64,000 nucleotides of DNA from Nostoc sp. NMS2 (lineage in GTDB: Bacteria > Cyanobacteriota > Cyanobacteriia > Cyanobacteriales > Nostocaceae), in contig NZ_JABXKH010000044.1 in NCBI RefSeq assembly GCF_017115105.1, forward strand, positions 1 through 64,000, read 5' to 3'. The first letter of the stretch is position 1. The number at the start of each line of letters is the position of its first letter. The notes beneath the pieces are model-generated. The model ran no database searches, was not told the origin of the DNA, and saw nothing but the letters and a program-made list of their open reading frames with translations. Both the position numbers and the translations under genes were made by a program. This document shows, piece after piece, positions 54,153 through 63,137 of this stretch.

Positions 54153-57100
54153 ATGTTAATGCTAGATTACCCGCTTTCTGACTTTCAGGCAACCGTACCT
54201 AGCTGCCTCCAAACATCTTCTTTGGCAGTGGTGCTGGAGATTTTTGAGCAAGAGCAGTGCGATCGCTTGGTAGTAGTGAATCAGCAGCAATACCCCATCG
54301 GATTGCTGTATTCTGCCCGTTTAATCCAAAAATTATTAGCACATAGTGACGATAAAAATTTAAATTTACACCAATCTCTCTCTATCTGGGGTCAAGGTCT
54401 AATTGAGCCAGTACAGACAATATCAGGTTCTGAGCGTGTAGAGCAATTAAGCTTGCATTTGTGTTATCCACAAGCCGAAAAACACCAGAACTTAGATTGG
54501 GCACTGATTGACTCGGATGGTCGATATTTGGGGCTGCTGGATAGTTCACGCTTGTTGCGATCGCTGGCTAAGGAACGCATGGCTGGGTTACAAAGCTCAG
54601 GCATCCAGAGGTTACGCCATGAGTATGATGCTGATGTCCAGCCGCCAAATAAAGCCAAATCATTGGGACACCAGCCACTGATCCTGTTGCTGGAAAGACT
54701 GCCTTGGCCTTTAATGTTGCAAACGGGTACTGGCGAAGTGTTAGCTCGAAATCCCGCCTGGTGGCAGCAATTAGGAGCCTTGAAAGATCCAGAAGGAGTT
54801 AGGCAACAGGTGGAGGCAATACTTGTCTCTAAGCCCTCCGAAAAATCAGAATATGTCACCCAACGAGCAATCAAGGTTCATTCCAATGGCAGGGAGAATG
54901 AATATGGTAGCGAACAACAACTGACTCAGCAAGAAGCATCACCAGATGCTGTATACAGTCGGTGCTATTTGGATAGTCAAGTGGGTACTTGTACCTGCGT
55001 TGTGGAAGTGCAAAATGGTCAGGAGCGAATCTGGCAGTTTGCCAAAATTACCTTAGATAGTCCTGAGTTTAAAGTCATGAGTGCTGAGTCAGAGATTCCA
55101 CTCAGCAATGATTTGTGGTTAGTTTTAGCTACTGATGTCACTGAACAGCAACAGCTTTGCAAAGAATTAGCTGCCAAAAATGCCGATTTAATTCAACTAA
55201 ATCGGCTGAAAGACGAGTTTTTAGCTTGTATTAGTCATGAACTGAAAACTCCCCTAACTGCCGTTTTAGGATTATCGCGCTTGCTTGTGGATCAGCAGTT
55301 GGGAGAGCTTAATGAGCGTCAAGCCCGTTATGCGGGACTGATTCATCAAAGTGGCCGCCACTTGATGAGTGTGGTTAATGACATTTTAGATTTGACCCGG
55401 ATGGAAACGGGACAAATGGATTTGACGCTGACACCAGTGAAAATAAGTGCTGTGTGCGATCGCGCCCTATCGGAAGCCAAAGCCATCCACACTCAAACGA
55501 CCAAAACAACATCCCAAACTCCAGAAAATGCCCGTTCATCTGCTCCCCAATTCTGCCTTTCCATTGAACTAGGCTTAGATGAAATGGTGGCAGATGAGTT
55601 GCGCTTGCGCCAGATGCTAGTACACCTACTTTCCAACGCCTTTAAATTCACCGAAATATCCGGCGAAATTGGGCTGCGGGTGAGTCGTTGGGAAGGATGG
55701 ATTGCCTTTACAATTTGGGATACAGGTATTGGCATTCCAGAACACCAGCAACACCTAATTTTTCAAAAATTCCAACAACTAGAAAATCCCCTCACCCGCC
55801 AATTTGAAGGCACTGGTTTAGGGCTGGTTTTAACTCGGGCCTTGGCTCGCCTCCACGGAGGAGATGTCAGCTTTTTGTCTCGTGAAGGTAAAGGTAGCCA
55901 GTTTACACTACTTCTGCCACCCAGTCCCCCGAAAACAGGCTTTTCGGAGCCAGATATGGTAATCAGAGCAGACGAGAAGACACGACAACAACAGCCACGG
56001 GAAAACACCGCAGCAGATCGTCACCATGTCAGTACGCCTACACAGCATCATCCCGCGAGTTCCCAACGGTTGGTCTTAGTAGTCGAGGCAGTAGCCCGAT
56101 ATATTGAAGACTTGACCGAAAAACTCAAAGCTTTAGGATATCGGGTAGTAATTGCGCGATCGGGGACAGAAGCAGTCGAAAAAGCTCGGCGCTTGCAACC
56201 AATAGCGATATTTTTGAATCCGTTGCTGCCCCTGTTGTCAGGCTGGGATGTGTTGACTTTACTAAAATCTGACACCGCAACCCGTCATATATCTGTCATA
56301 GTTACCGCAACAGGGGCCGAAAAGGAGAAAGCATTTGCTAACCGAGCCGATGGTTTCTTAAGTTTGCCAGTGGAGCATCAGGTATTAGCACCAGTTCTCG
56401 AAAAATTATGTACTTTACAAGCTGTTCCCCAGCTTGGGTTGGACAATAGCGCCATTATCCCACCTAAAACCCCACTGCGAATTCTCAGGTTGGTGAATCC
56501 CCAATTGGAATCTGTCAATCCCCACCCCTCACTTCGAGAACATCGGGTGATTGAAGTAGATGATTTAGATCAGGCAGAACTTTTGGCGCGGGTATGGCAA
56601 TTTGATGTCATTTTGCTAGATGTCGAAAGTCCCACCGCTCAAATTTATCTGCAACAACTAATTCAGCACCCACGTTTGGCGGCTCTACCACTGGTTACTT
56701 GCGATGCTGCAACTACCTTAATAGCTTCTAAGATCCCAGGGTTATCTGTATTTCCTTACTTAACACCATTTACCAAAGACAACAGCAGTCGCATCGAAAA
56801 AACAGATGCTTTACTATCAGTACTGCAAATTGCTTCTGGTATTTGCTGCCCTCCTAACATCTTGGTAGTGGATTTGACAATGTTACGGGATTTTCCACAG
56901 GTAAGACGTAAGCCAGCTAAGGGCGATCGGACAGCAAAAAATTGCTCAATTAGTAGTGAAACTGCTGAACGCGGGTCTGAGTGGTTCCAAGCTTTAATTC
57001 AGTATTTACAAACAGCAGGCTTCAAAGCGGCGATGAGTCCCTGTTGGGCAGAAGTGTTACAACAAATTCGCCACGAAAGCGTTGACTTACTGCTAATTTG

Positions 57101-57401
57101 TTTAGGAGAATCTGCTATCCACAAAGATGTGCTAAGAGCTTTGAAAACATTGGGAGATTCGCCTGACAAGTTACCACCAATTTTGGTACTAAATCAGCGA
57201 TTAAATCGCCCAGAAACCAGTTTTCCGGTTGGGGTAGCTTATAAGGAAATTGACAAGCAGAAAAAGAATGGTTTGGAATCGATAGAAACTGTTGTTAGTG
57301 CGATCGCTACCCAAATATTACCGCGATCGATATCAATGGAAGACCTATTAAACCAGATCAATCAGGCTTTAGCTGTCAATGGTTACAATGGCAAATGTTA
57401 A
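54153..57401 (+). CDS. CBS-domain hybrid histidine kinase with degenerate receivers
   Basis: The frame is open from 53901 (1166 codons); the ATG at 54153 starts just before the first conserved part. Order, numbered from 53901: CBS-like pair (about 95-225), PAS-like linker (255-420), HisKA with H446 in SHELKTP, HATPase with N579, DTGIGIP and EGTGLGL, then three receiver-like domains (about 722-838, 858-957, 986-1100). The first lacks the acidic pair (LVVEAVA), has Asn at the phosphoacceptor place (N773) and no conserved Lys. The second keeps D907; the third has Cys (C1067) there. It is divergent from kaiA, and a clock role is suggested only by position. Confidence 0.85.
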   Translation: MLMLDYPLSDFQATVPSCLQTSSLAVVLEIFEQEQCDRLVVVNQQQYPIGLLYSARLIQKLLAHSDDKNLNLHQSLSIWGQGLIEPVQTISGSERVEQLSLHLCYPQAEKHQNLDWALIDSDGRYLGLLDSSRLLRSLAKERMAGLQSSGIQRLRHEYDADVQPPNKAKSLGHQPLILLLERLPWPLMLQTGTGEVLARNPAWWQQLGALKDPEGVRQQVEAILVSKPSEKSEYVTQRAIKVHSNGRENEYGSEQQLTQQEASPDAVYSRCYLDSQVGTCTCVVEVQNGQERIWQFAKITLDSPEFKVMSAESEIPLSNDLWLVLATDVTEQQQLCKELAAKNADLIQLNRLKDEFLACISHELKTPLTAVLGLSRLLVDQQLGELNERQARYAGLIHQSGRHLMSVVNDILDLTRMETGQMDLTLTPVKISAVCDRALSEAKAIHTQTTKTTSQTPENARSSAPQFCLSIELGLDEMVADELRLRQMLVHLLSNAFKFTEISGEIGLRVSRWEGWIAFTIWDTGIGIPEHQQHLIFQKFQQLENPLTRQFEGTGLGLVLTRALARLHGGDVSFLSREGKGSQFTLLLPPSPPKTGFSEPDMVIRADEKTRQQQPRENTAADRHHVSTPTQHHPASSQRLVLVVEAVARYIEDLTEKLKALGYRVVIARSGTEAVEKARRLQPIAIFLNPLLPLLSGWDVLTLLKSDTATRHISVIVTATGAEKEKAFANRADGFLSLPVEHQVLAPVLEKLCTLQAVPQLGLDNSAIIPPKTPLRILRLVNPQLESVNPHPSLREHRVIEVDDLDQAELLARVWQFDVILLDVESPTAQIYLQQLIQHPRLAALPLVTCDAATTLIASKIPGLSVFPYLTPFTKDNSSRIEKTDALLSVLQIASGICCPPNILVVDLTMLRDFPQVRRKPAKGDRTAKNCSISSETAERGSEWFQALIQYLQTAGFKAAMSPCWAEVLQQIRHESVDLLLICLGESAIHKDVLRALKTLGDSPDKLPPILVLNQRLNRPETSFPVGVAYKEIDKQKKNGLESIETVVSAIATQILPRSISMEDLLNQINQALAVNGYNGKC

Positions 57402-57485
57402 TTTGGTCATTAGTCATTAGTCATTGGTCATTAGTCAGGTAATTCGCAAAGGACAAAGGACAAAGGACAAATGACTAATGACAAT
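57402..57485. repeat. STRR heptamer tract (TCATTAG and GGACAAA units)
   Basis: Directly after the kinase stop codon come TCATTAG-type heptamers (about 57409-57437) and then GGACAAA-type heptamers (about 57449-57470), ending at the stop of the convergent GT39 gene. Related tracts occur at 18540-18570, 16420-16450 and 11365-11395. Confidence 0.8.
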
Positions 57486-59495
57486 TTAAGATATATCTAT
57501 TTTTTCTTTTTTCTTTTTCTTTAAAGGAACTCGAACTAAGTTATAAGCACCTTTTGTTGATAAACTTTTGTAATCATCTGGCTGTAATTCCATTTCTAAA
57601 AATTTTGTCTGTTCAGCCAGTAGCAACAGTGAGGCAGGTTGTAATTCCTTGGCAGCCTGGTTTTTAATATGCTGTATAGCCTCTTGGGGAAATTTTAAGT
57701 AATTTACGTGAATGTGGCTGTAAAATACTACACTAGGCTTTTTGAAGCCAAGCATGATCAATTCTTCATTTGGTTGTTTTGCTTCTAGAATGACCGCAGA
57801 TAATTCTCTTAAAGGTAACTGACGTTCTCGATCAATAAAAAACGAAGCAGGCGTTAAGACAAAAATTATAAACGCCACAAGCCCTAATAAATTAATCGCA
57901 ATAATGTAATTCCATCGGCGACTTAGTAAGAAACCAGCAACTAAAATTGCACAAATCAACCACATTACGCCAGCTATTACTGGTAAACCAGATTTTTGAA
58001 TTAGTTCGTGAAAGTTACTGATAGCTGGATCGGTACCTAATATGTGGGTTATGTTAAACAGTGCTGTTGACAGAACTGATAAAAACATTACATTCAACCA
58101 ACCACTCGCTCGGAGAAAAGCGGGGGAAGAGGAAGCTGGAATTGTTTGTCTGTCTTCTGTATCCTGGAAAAAGTCGCTCCACAACAGCGTCACTAGGATG
58201 GCTGCTGCTGGCATTAAAGGCAAGACGTAACTAGGCAGTTTGGTGACAGCAATGCAGAAAAAGCCAAAGATGCTAGCAAACCAGAACCAGGCGAATAAAC
58301 CAAACTGCTGAAAACGTTCAAGCGATCGCCAGTGCGATCGCTGCCAAAACTTTAGTCTTATTATAGAAACTGGTAAATACACGGAGTATGGCGCAAAACC
58401 CAGCAGCACCACTATAAAGTAAAAATACCAAGGTGCTGAGTGACCATTAACTACTTCTGTAAAGCGTTCCAGGTTATGATAACCAAAAAAGGCATTAATA
58501 TAATTCCAGCCATTACGCCAAATTACTAAAGCATACCAAGGCACTGATAAACCTAGAATTATCAGTATACCCACGAAGAGGCGCATTTCTCGCAATACCT
58601 CTCTAAACCTGCCCACGTAAAGCAAAAAGGCGGCAATAATTATCCCTGGCAAGACAATTCCCACTGGGCCTTTAGTCAAAATTGCACCAGCAATTAGCAC
58701 ATAACAAGCTAAGTACCACTTATTAGGGAATAGGGAATGGGGCATCCCTTCTCTGCGAGACGCTACGCGAACGGCTTCGCTCAGGGGAAGTGGGGATTGG
58801 GCAGAAGAGGCAGAGGGGCGGTGGGAAGGGTGCAGAGGAGAAGAATTTTCCCCCTGCTCCCCGCCGCTCCCTGCTCCCCTGCCCCCCTGCTCCCTGCCCC
58901 CTGCTCCCCTGCTCTCTTCCTTCCCTGCGTACCCTAGAAAGAAACATAACAAAGCTGATGCTACACATCCGGTGAGCAGCATATCAGAGACACCCGTTCT
59001 CGCCCAAATAATAGTTTCGGGATTGAGTGCCATGAGCGCTGCTGCGATAAAAGATGTTAAGTAGCGGCGAGTAGGACGGGAAACTTGCTCTAATTCGTCC
59101 TGTTTAGCCAAATACCAGTGTACGGTGTAAAAAGCCAAACAAACTAAGGCGAAGGCTGCGATCGCAGAAGGAAGGCGGACTGCCCATTCATTCACCCCAA
59201 TAATGTAATATGCGATCGCCTGACACCAGTAAATTAAAGCAGGTTTATCGAAACGAGTTTCACCATTGAAAAATGGGGTTATCCAATCACCTGTGACGAA
59301 CATCTGGCGGGAAGCTTCGGCAAACAGTGGCTCTGTCTCATCAATCAAGCCAATATTGCCCAAATTCCACCCAAAAGCTATCCAGCCTACCACCATTAAC
59401 CACAAAACCGACACAGTGACACTAAGGGTTGGATTCTTTGCTATTTTGTTGAACCACTGATCAACAGTGTGCTTAACACTCAATTTCATGCTCAT
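57486..59495 (-). CDS. GT39/ArnT-like membrane glycosyltransferase
   Basis: The 669-residue protein has an N-terminal segment with NIGLIDETEPLFAEASRQM, matching the Asp/Glu-containing first loop of ArnT/PMT family (GT39/83), then FNGETRFDKPALIYWCQAIA, and about twelve membrane helices with a soluble C-terminal domain. These enzymes transfer sugars from polyprenyl-phosphate donors at the outer face of the membrane. Between about residues 192 and 258 the chain has a low-complexity Gly/Arg/Glu then Pro/Ser-rich stretch encoded by a dispersed G-rich repeat (58722-58920). It does not disrupt the frame and lies in a loop between helices. Confidence 0.9.
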   Translation of the reverse strand: MSMKLSVKHTVDQWFNKIAKNPTLSVTVSVLWLMVVGWIAFGWNLGNIGLIDETEPLFAEASRQMFVTGDWITPFFNGETRFDKPALIYWCQAIAYYIIGVNEWAVRLPSAIAAFALVCLAFYTVHWYLAKQDELEQVSRPTRRYLTSFIAAALMALNPETIIWARTGVSDMLLTGCVASALLCFFLGYAGKEESRGAGGREQGGRGAGSGGEQGENSSPLHPSHRPSASSAQSPLPLSEAVRVASRREGMPHSLFPNKWYLACYVLIAGAILTKGPVGIVLPGIIIAAFLLYVGRFREVLREMRLFVGILIILGLSVPWYALVIWRNGWNYINAFFGYHNLERFTEVVNGHSAPWYFYFIVVLLGFAPYSVYLPVSIIRLKFWQRSHWRSLERFQQFGLFAWFWFASIFGFFCIAVTKLPSYVLPLMPAAAILVTLLWSDFFQDTEDRQTIPASSSPAFLRASGWLNVMFLSVLSTALFNITHILGTDPAISNFHELIQKSGLPVIAGVMWLICAILVAGFLLSRRWNYIIAINLLGLVAFIIFVLTPASFFIDRERQLPLRELSAVILEAKQPNEELIMLGFKKPSVVFYSHIHVNYLKFPQEAIQHIKNQAAKELQPASLLLLAEQTKFLEMELQPDDYKSLSTKGAYNLVRVPLKKKKKEKIDIS
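58722..58920. repeat. In-frame dispersed repeat within the GT39 gene
   Basis: Plus-strand order: GGGAATAGGGAATGGGGCAT, a CTGCGAGACGCTACGCGAA palindrome, GCAGAAGAGGCAGAGGGGCG, GGGTGCAGAGGAGAAGAATT and C-rich CCCTGCTCCC units. The same order, reverse complemented, appears in the intergenic repeat at 60995-61165. The insert adds about 66 codons without a stop. Confidence 0.85.
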
Positions 59496-59734
59496 TAGTC
59501 AATAGTCAACAATCACTACTCAATAGTCGTTGATTATCTATCTTTTGTTCTTCCAACGCTCAAATTCAAAATTTTTTTTATTTAATGCTTCGCGGAAGTC
59601 CCATCTTCTGTTGGCGTAGCTCAGGTTGGGCTATGTATATTTTAGTCGGCAGTGACTTGAAAGACGAATCGCACACGTCATTAGGACTTACCCATCAAGT
59701 ACAAAACTCCGATCTCAAGAGTAGAGGTTATTTT

Positions 59735-59933
59735 ACTAGTATCGCACGGCGTAAATAAGCCACCCATTTTAAATGTCTGAAACCCTTGCAAATAGTTAAT
59801 TACGAATTACGCCTTGCGGTACCAGTACAGTACGGCGGAAATAAACAGACCATTTGAAATGTCTAAAACCCTTACGCAACGGGAATTACGAATTACGAAT
59901 TACGAATTACGAATTACGCGAAGCGGTACTAGT
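59735..59933. repeat. About 200-bp dispersed element with STRR core, copy 2
   Basis: The element is bounded by ACTAGT at both ends (59735-59740 and 59928-59933). It has the same order as 21990-22193: a CACGGCGTAAATAAGCC sub-unit, a TACGGCGGAAATAAACAGACC sub-unit, then tandem AATTACG heptamers (59884-59918). Non-coding. Confidence 0.8.
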
Positions 59934-59951
59934 AACTTCTCAAACATCCTC

Positions 59952-60079
59952 TAAGGGACTTCCAAGAAATAAATTATCCATCTTGTGGGGTGGGCAACAT
60001 GAGCGCCCTAAATCTGGGACGGGCAAGATGCCCATCCCACAAGAAAATTTGGGATGTTTTTTTATTTGTCAGTCCCTAA
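59952..60079. repeat. MITE-like element, copy 2 (inverted)
   Basis: TAAGGGACT... at the left and TTATTTGTCAGTCCCTA at the right are imperfect terminal inverted repeats. The interior CTTGTGGGGTGGGCA and GGGCAAGATGCCCATCCCA match, in reverse, the element at 26703-26851. It directly follows the STRR-containing element. Confidence 0.75.
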
Positions 60080-60151
60080 GCGATCGCTCACCTATAACTT
60101 GTATATTTGACTTTTTAAATCTGGCAAACTCATAATTTTTACTTTTACGTA

Positions 60152-60388
60152 TCAGAGGATTTCAGAAATTGCAAATTCATCATTGATTGCAGGAATTTCT
60201 GTTGGAATCTTTGGCTCATCAACCATTAATTTCAGTTGCTCTTCCTGATTTTTGACATCAGTAAACTTATCTTTTGTATATTCACTTTCTCGGATTTGTC
60301 TAGCAATGCTTTCTAGTAGCCAAAGTTGTTCTTCTACAGACAAGGCACGGATTGAGCGCTCAATCTCTAGTAAATTTAGTGATATCAT
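60152..60388 (-). CDS. Antitoxin-like small protein
   Basis: The 78-residue protein begins NLLEIERSIRALSVEEQLWLLESIARQIRE, the helical pattern common in cyanobacterial addiction-module antitoxins, and ends with a QLKLMVDEPKIPTEIPAINDEFAISE tail as in those proteins. No toxin gene (PIN, MazF or RelE type) lies next to it, so it appears solitary. A repeat element lies immediately downstream and could have replaced a partner. Confidence 0.65.
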   Translation of the reverse strand: MISLNLLEIERSIRALSVEEQLWLLESIARQIRESEYTKDKFTDVKNQEEQLKLMVDEPKIPTEIPAINDEFAISEIL

Positions 60389-60601
60389 TTTGCTTCTGAT
60401 TCCAAGCGAGGCGTATTTTTCAAAGATATTATTATATGTCAGTCTATCTGGTTAACCTATAGCATCGCAAATTCTCCATCATTTTTCCCAAGCTTATCTT
60501 TTCACAAATCATAAGAGATTGCTATAAATAACTAGAAGCCAATTTTATGACTTTTTAATTAGGTATTACTGCTTAAGCAAAATGTACGCTAAACTGATCA
60601 C

Positions 60602-60970
60602 ATGAATTACGAAACGGCTCGGAAACTCCTCATAGATCAGACAATCACAACCGAGGAAAACCCAGATGCGCTGTTAATGCGTATGAAACACGGGAAACCG
60701 CCGGTACCCGGTCAGATCACTTCAATTTTGTTGGCATTGAAAGTGGTGTTTGAAGCCCTTAAAGATGCAAAGACCCTAGACCGAGAACTGGCTTTAGCCC
60801 TTTATCAGTTAAGCATTAAGACACAACAGCTATTTACCGCAGGGCGTAAAGCTGGCATAGATTGGCCACCACTACTAAAAGAAGATTTGCTACGAATTTC
60901 CTTAGCATCTGAAAGTATCTTTTCAGGTATATGGCAAACCCTAGTTCCCATAAGCTTAGGGAAACTATAG
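60602..60970 (+). CDS. Conserved cyanobacterial hypothetical protein
   Basis: The 122-residue protein is helical: NYETARKLLIDQTITTEENP, then MKHGKPPVPGQITSILLALK and ALYQLSIKTQQLFTAGRKAG followed by WPPLLKEDLLRI. It looks like a compact soluble protein conserved in cyanobacteria, with no known function or catalytic motif. It has a good ATG but no strong ribosome binding site. A G-rich repeat follows. Confidence 0.7.
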   Translation: MNYETARKLLIDQTITTEENPDALLMRMKHGKPPVPGQITSILLALKVVFEALKDAKTLDRELALALYQLSIKTQQLFTAGRKAGIDWPPLLKEDLLRISLASESIFSGIWQTLVPISLGKL

Positions 60971-60994
60971 AACACCATTTCAGTAACCTTTAAG

Positions 60995-61165
60995 GATGAG
61001 GGAGTGGGGGAGATGGGGAGCAGGGAGCAGGGAGCAGGGGGCAGGGGGCAGGGAGCAGGGAGCAGGGGGCAGGGAGCAGGGGGCAGGGAGCGGGGAGCAG
61101 GGGGAAAATTCTTCTCCTCTGCACCCTTCCCCCCGCCCCTCTGCCTCTTCTGCCCCATTCCCCAT
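60995..61165. repeat. G-rich minisatellite with C-rich arm
   Basis: Many tandem 7-8-bp units of the type GGGAGCA and GGGGGCA (about 61013-61105) precede GGGGAAAATTCTTCTCCTCT and C-rich CCTTCCCCCCGCCCCTC sequence. It is the reverse complement of the repeat embedded in the GT39 gene at 58722-58920. Frames across it on both strands are artefacts. Confidence 0.85.
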
Positions 61166-61177
61166 GCCCAATGCCCA

Positions 61178-61789
61178 TTACCGAATTTGCAGTTCACTTT
61201 CTAACTTGTTGAGGTCAGTTTTGAGTAAAACCGTCATTTGACCGGTAAAAGCTTTGCCAGTCTTGGGTTGAGCAATTTCCACCCAATATACATAGCGATC
61301 GCCTACTCGTAATTCTCCCTTTAAAGCTTCCCGAATGGGAGTTTTAGCCAGACGCGCCGAGTTAACTACCTTCTGGTTAGGATACTCATACACTACCTGG
61401 GCGCGATCGTAGTCTTGATAAATCTCCAAGCCATAAATCACCCGCAAGGATTCTTGGAGACGCGCAAATGTCATGCCGTTAATGGCATCATACATGGAAA
61501 TCCGCTCACTACGAATTGTGCCACGGTCTTTAGAAAATTCCACCCTACCAGGGGGCAATACCGATGCTTGAAAAGTGAATCGTTGAGCAGCAGTATCAGT
61601 CTTTTGCACAAACAATTGCTCCCCACTCCTGGGGCGGAGTGTAGGATGTGCTTTAATCCAAGTGCCTACTTCCTCTGTACTTTGCCCTGGTAAAGCATTA
61701 GCTTGGGAATCAAAAAGCGTTCCTACGCAAAGCCAGGGCACTAGAGAAAAAGGCAAGATTAAACAATTAAGCAGAGATTTATTGAGCAT
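61178..61789 (-). CDS. Hypothetical exported protein
   Basis: The 203-residue protein has a signal peptide (LLNCLILPFSLVPWLCVG... up to SQANALPG) and a mature part with FTFQASVLPPGRVEFSKDRG and YDAINGMTFARLQESLRVIY and a YVYWVEIAQPKTGKAFTG strand near the C-terminus. I recognise no named family; it is probably a periplasmic protein of cyanobacteria. Its stop codon lies just outside the minisatellite. Confidence 0.72.
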   Translation of the reverse strand: MLNKSLLNCLILPFSLVPWLCVGTLFDSQANALPGQSTEEVGTWIKAHPTLRPRSGEQLFVQKTDTAAQRFTFQASVLPPGRVEFSKDRGTIRSERISMYDAINGMTFARLQESLRVIYGLEIYQDYDRAQVVYEYPNQKVVNSARLAKTPIREALKGELRVGDRYVYWVEIAQPKTGKAFTGQMTVLLKTDLNKLESELQIR

Positions 61790-61990
61790 TTTCTTATTCG
61801 GGATTTACATAGAAATGCCCTTATTGATTAGTAGCAATAGAGGGTAACTATAGTTTTCCCATTTTGTAGGAAGATTACTTCATGGTATGGCCTTCAAATA
61901 GCCATCTAAGTTGACATTGAAGGAGTTATACCAATTCAAAATTCAAAATAAACCTGTATTTATTTAGATGATTAGGTAAGGTCACTGACT

Positions 61991-62548
61991 ATGGAGATCG
62001 TCACTAAGAGATTTCTTTTACGGGATTTTATTAAAGAAGATGAGCCTTCGTTTTTCGCCTATCGTGCTGATCCACGGTATGCTGAATTCTGTACGCCAGA
62101 AGAAGTAGCACCCAGCTATACACGCGAACTTCTTTGCCTTTTCGGTCAGTGGGCAGATGAACACCCTCGTCTTAATTATCAGCTTGCCATAGTTGACCGT
62201 CGGAGCTTGCAAGAGTTAATTGGTTGTTGTGGACTGCGCCGTGATTCTCACGGTTCAGATAGGGCGGAACTGGGTATTGAATTAGCACCTCAGTTCTGGG
62301 GTCGTTATGCATACGCAATTGAGGTTGCAAAAGCTTTGATCGAGTTTGGGTTCCGCGATCTGGCGTTAAAAGAAATTCGAGGCATTTCCGTTAGTGCAAA
62401 TTTGCGTGTCACACGTTTAGCACATCGATATGGGTTTGTCGCAATTGGCACACTCCCTAGCCCAGATTGGATGTGTGAGCGAGGATGGAGTCAAACCGAA
62501 TGGCAGCTGACACAAGAATCGTGGGAGAGTGTAGCAGCCCTTCGTTAG
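61991..62548 (+). CDS. GNAT family N-acetyltransferase (RimJ/RimL-like)
   Basis: The 185-residue protein shows TKRFLLRDFIKEDEPSFFAY at the N-terminus, IGCCGLRR, AELGIELAPQFWGRYAYAIE (acetyl-CoA-binding strand and loop, with a degenerate R/Q-x-x-G-x-G/A) and LALKEIRGISVSANLRVTRL followed by RYGFVAIGT. It is of the Acetyltransf_3 type that acetylates ribosomal proteins or small molecules. The substrate is unknown. Confidence 0.87.
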   Translation: MEIVTKRFLLRDFIKEDEPSFFAYRADPRYAEFCTPEEVAPSYTRELLCLFGQWADEHPRLNYQLAIVDRRSLQELIGCCGLRRDSHGSDRAELGIELAPQFWGRYAYAIEVAKALIEFGFRDLALKEIRGISVSANLRVTRLAHRYGFVAIGTLPSPDWMCERGWSQTEWQLTQESWESVAALR

Positions 62549-62684
62549 CTTTTAAAAGTAGTACAATTAAACTACAAGAAGCCGGAAAATTATTCATAGC
62601 TCTTGTTGAGATAACTCTGTAAGCTGATGTATGAGAGCGAATGAAGGTTAGCTATTATCTAGCAGACTGAAGGGGGTGATTGTA

Positions 62685-63137
62685 GTGTTGTCATGTTTTA
62701 ACGTAGCAGATTACTTTATCTGGTTGGCAAATGAAACAGGTTCTTTTATCAGTAATCTAAAACTGCAAAAGCTTGTGTACTATGCTCAGGCTTGGCATCT
62801 TGCACTCAATGACACTCCTTTATTCCAAGAAGATTTTCAAGCCTGGATACATGGGCCTGTGATACCTGTGTTGTACCAGAAGTATAGGCTTTTTGGATGG
62901 CAACCAATTTTAGAGGATGCTAACCCGGAATTACCCCAAGAGGTTCAAGAGTTTCTAGATGAGGTTGCACAAGAGTATTTTGCCTGCGATGCTTATGAAC
63001 TAGAGCAGATGACTCATGCCGAGACACCCTGGAATTTGGCTAGAGAAAATTTACCACCTGACGAACCTTCCAACGAAGTTATTCAGAAACAGTGGATGAA
63101 GGAGTATTACGGTTCTCGTGCCGAAGAAAAGGATTAA
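62685..63137 (+). CDS. Panacea-domain antitoxin (PanA/SocA-like)
   Basis: The protein has the Panacea/GepA pattern: FNVADYFIWLANETGSFISN, then LKLQKLVYYAQAWHLAL, the AWIHGPVIPVLYQKY block and MTHAETPWNLAREN. Panacea domains neutralise diverse toxins encoded next to them. The AAGGGGGTGAT ribosome binding site at 62670-62680 is 8 bases before the GTG at 62685, which I choose over a GTG at 62676 or TTG at 62688. The 3' end overlaps the next gene by 20 bp, indicating translational coupling. Confidence 0.85.
   Translation: MLSCFNVADYFIWLANETGSFISNLKLQKLVYYAQAWHLALNDTPLFQEDFQAWIHGPVIPVLYQKYRLFGWQPILEDANPELPQEVQEFLDEVAQEYFACDAYELEQMTHAETPWNLARENLPPDEPSNEVIQKQWMKEYYGSRAEEKD

Larger units (their letters stand above)
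59496..60151. other. Intergenic region filled with repeats
   Basis: No gene is seen. The region contains two separately listed elements (59735-59933 and 59952-60079). To their left, about 59590-59700, are short Nostoc-type palindromic pieces (GTTGGCGTAGCTC, CGGCAGTGACTTG). Confidence 0.55.

Noticed and set aside
60980..61241. Several overlapping frames on both strands at the minisatellite
   Set aside because: All are translations of the short tandem G-rich repeat and lack starts with ribosome binding sites.
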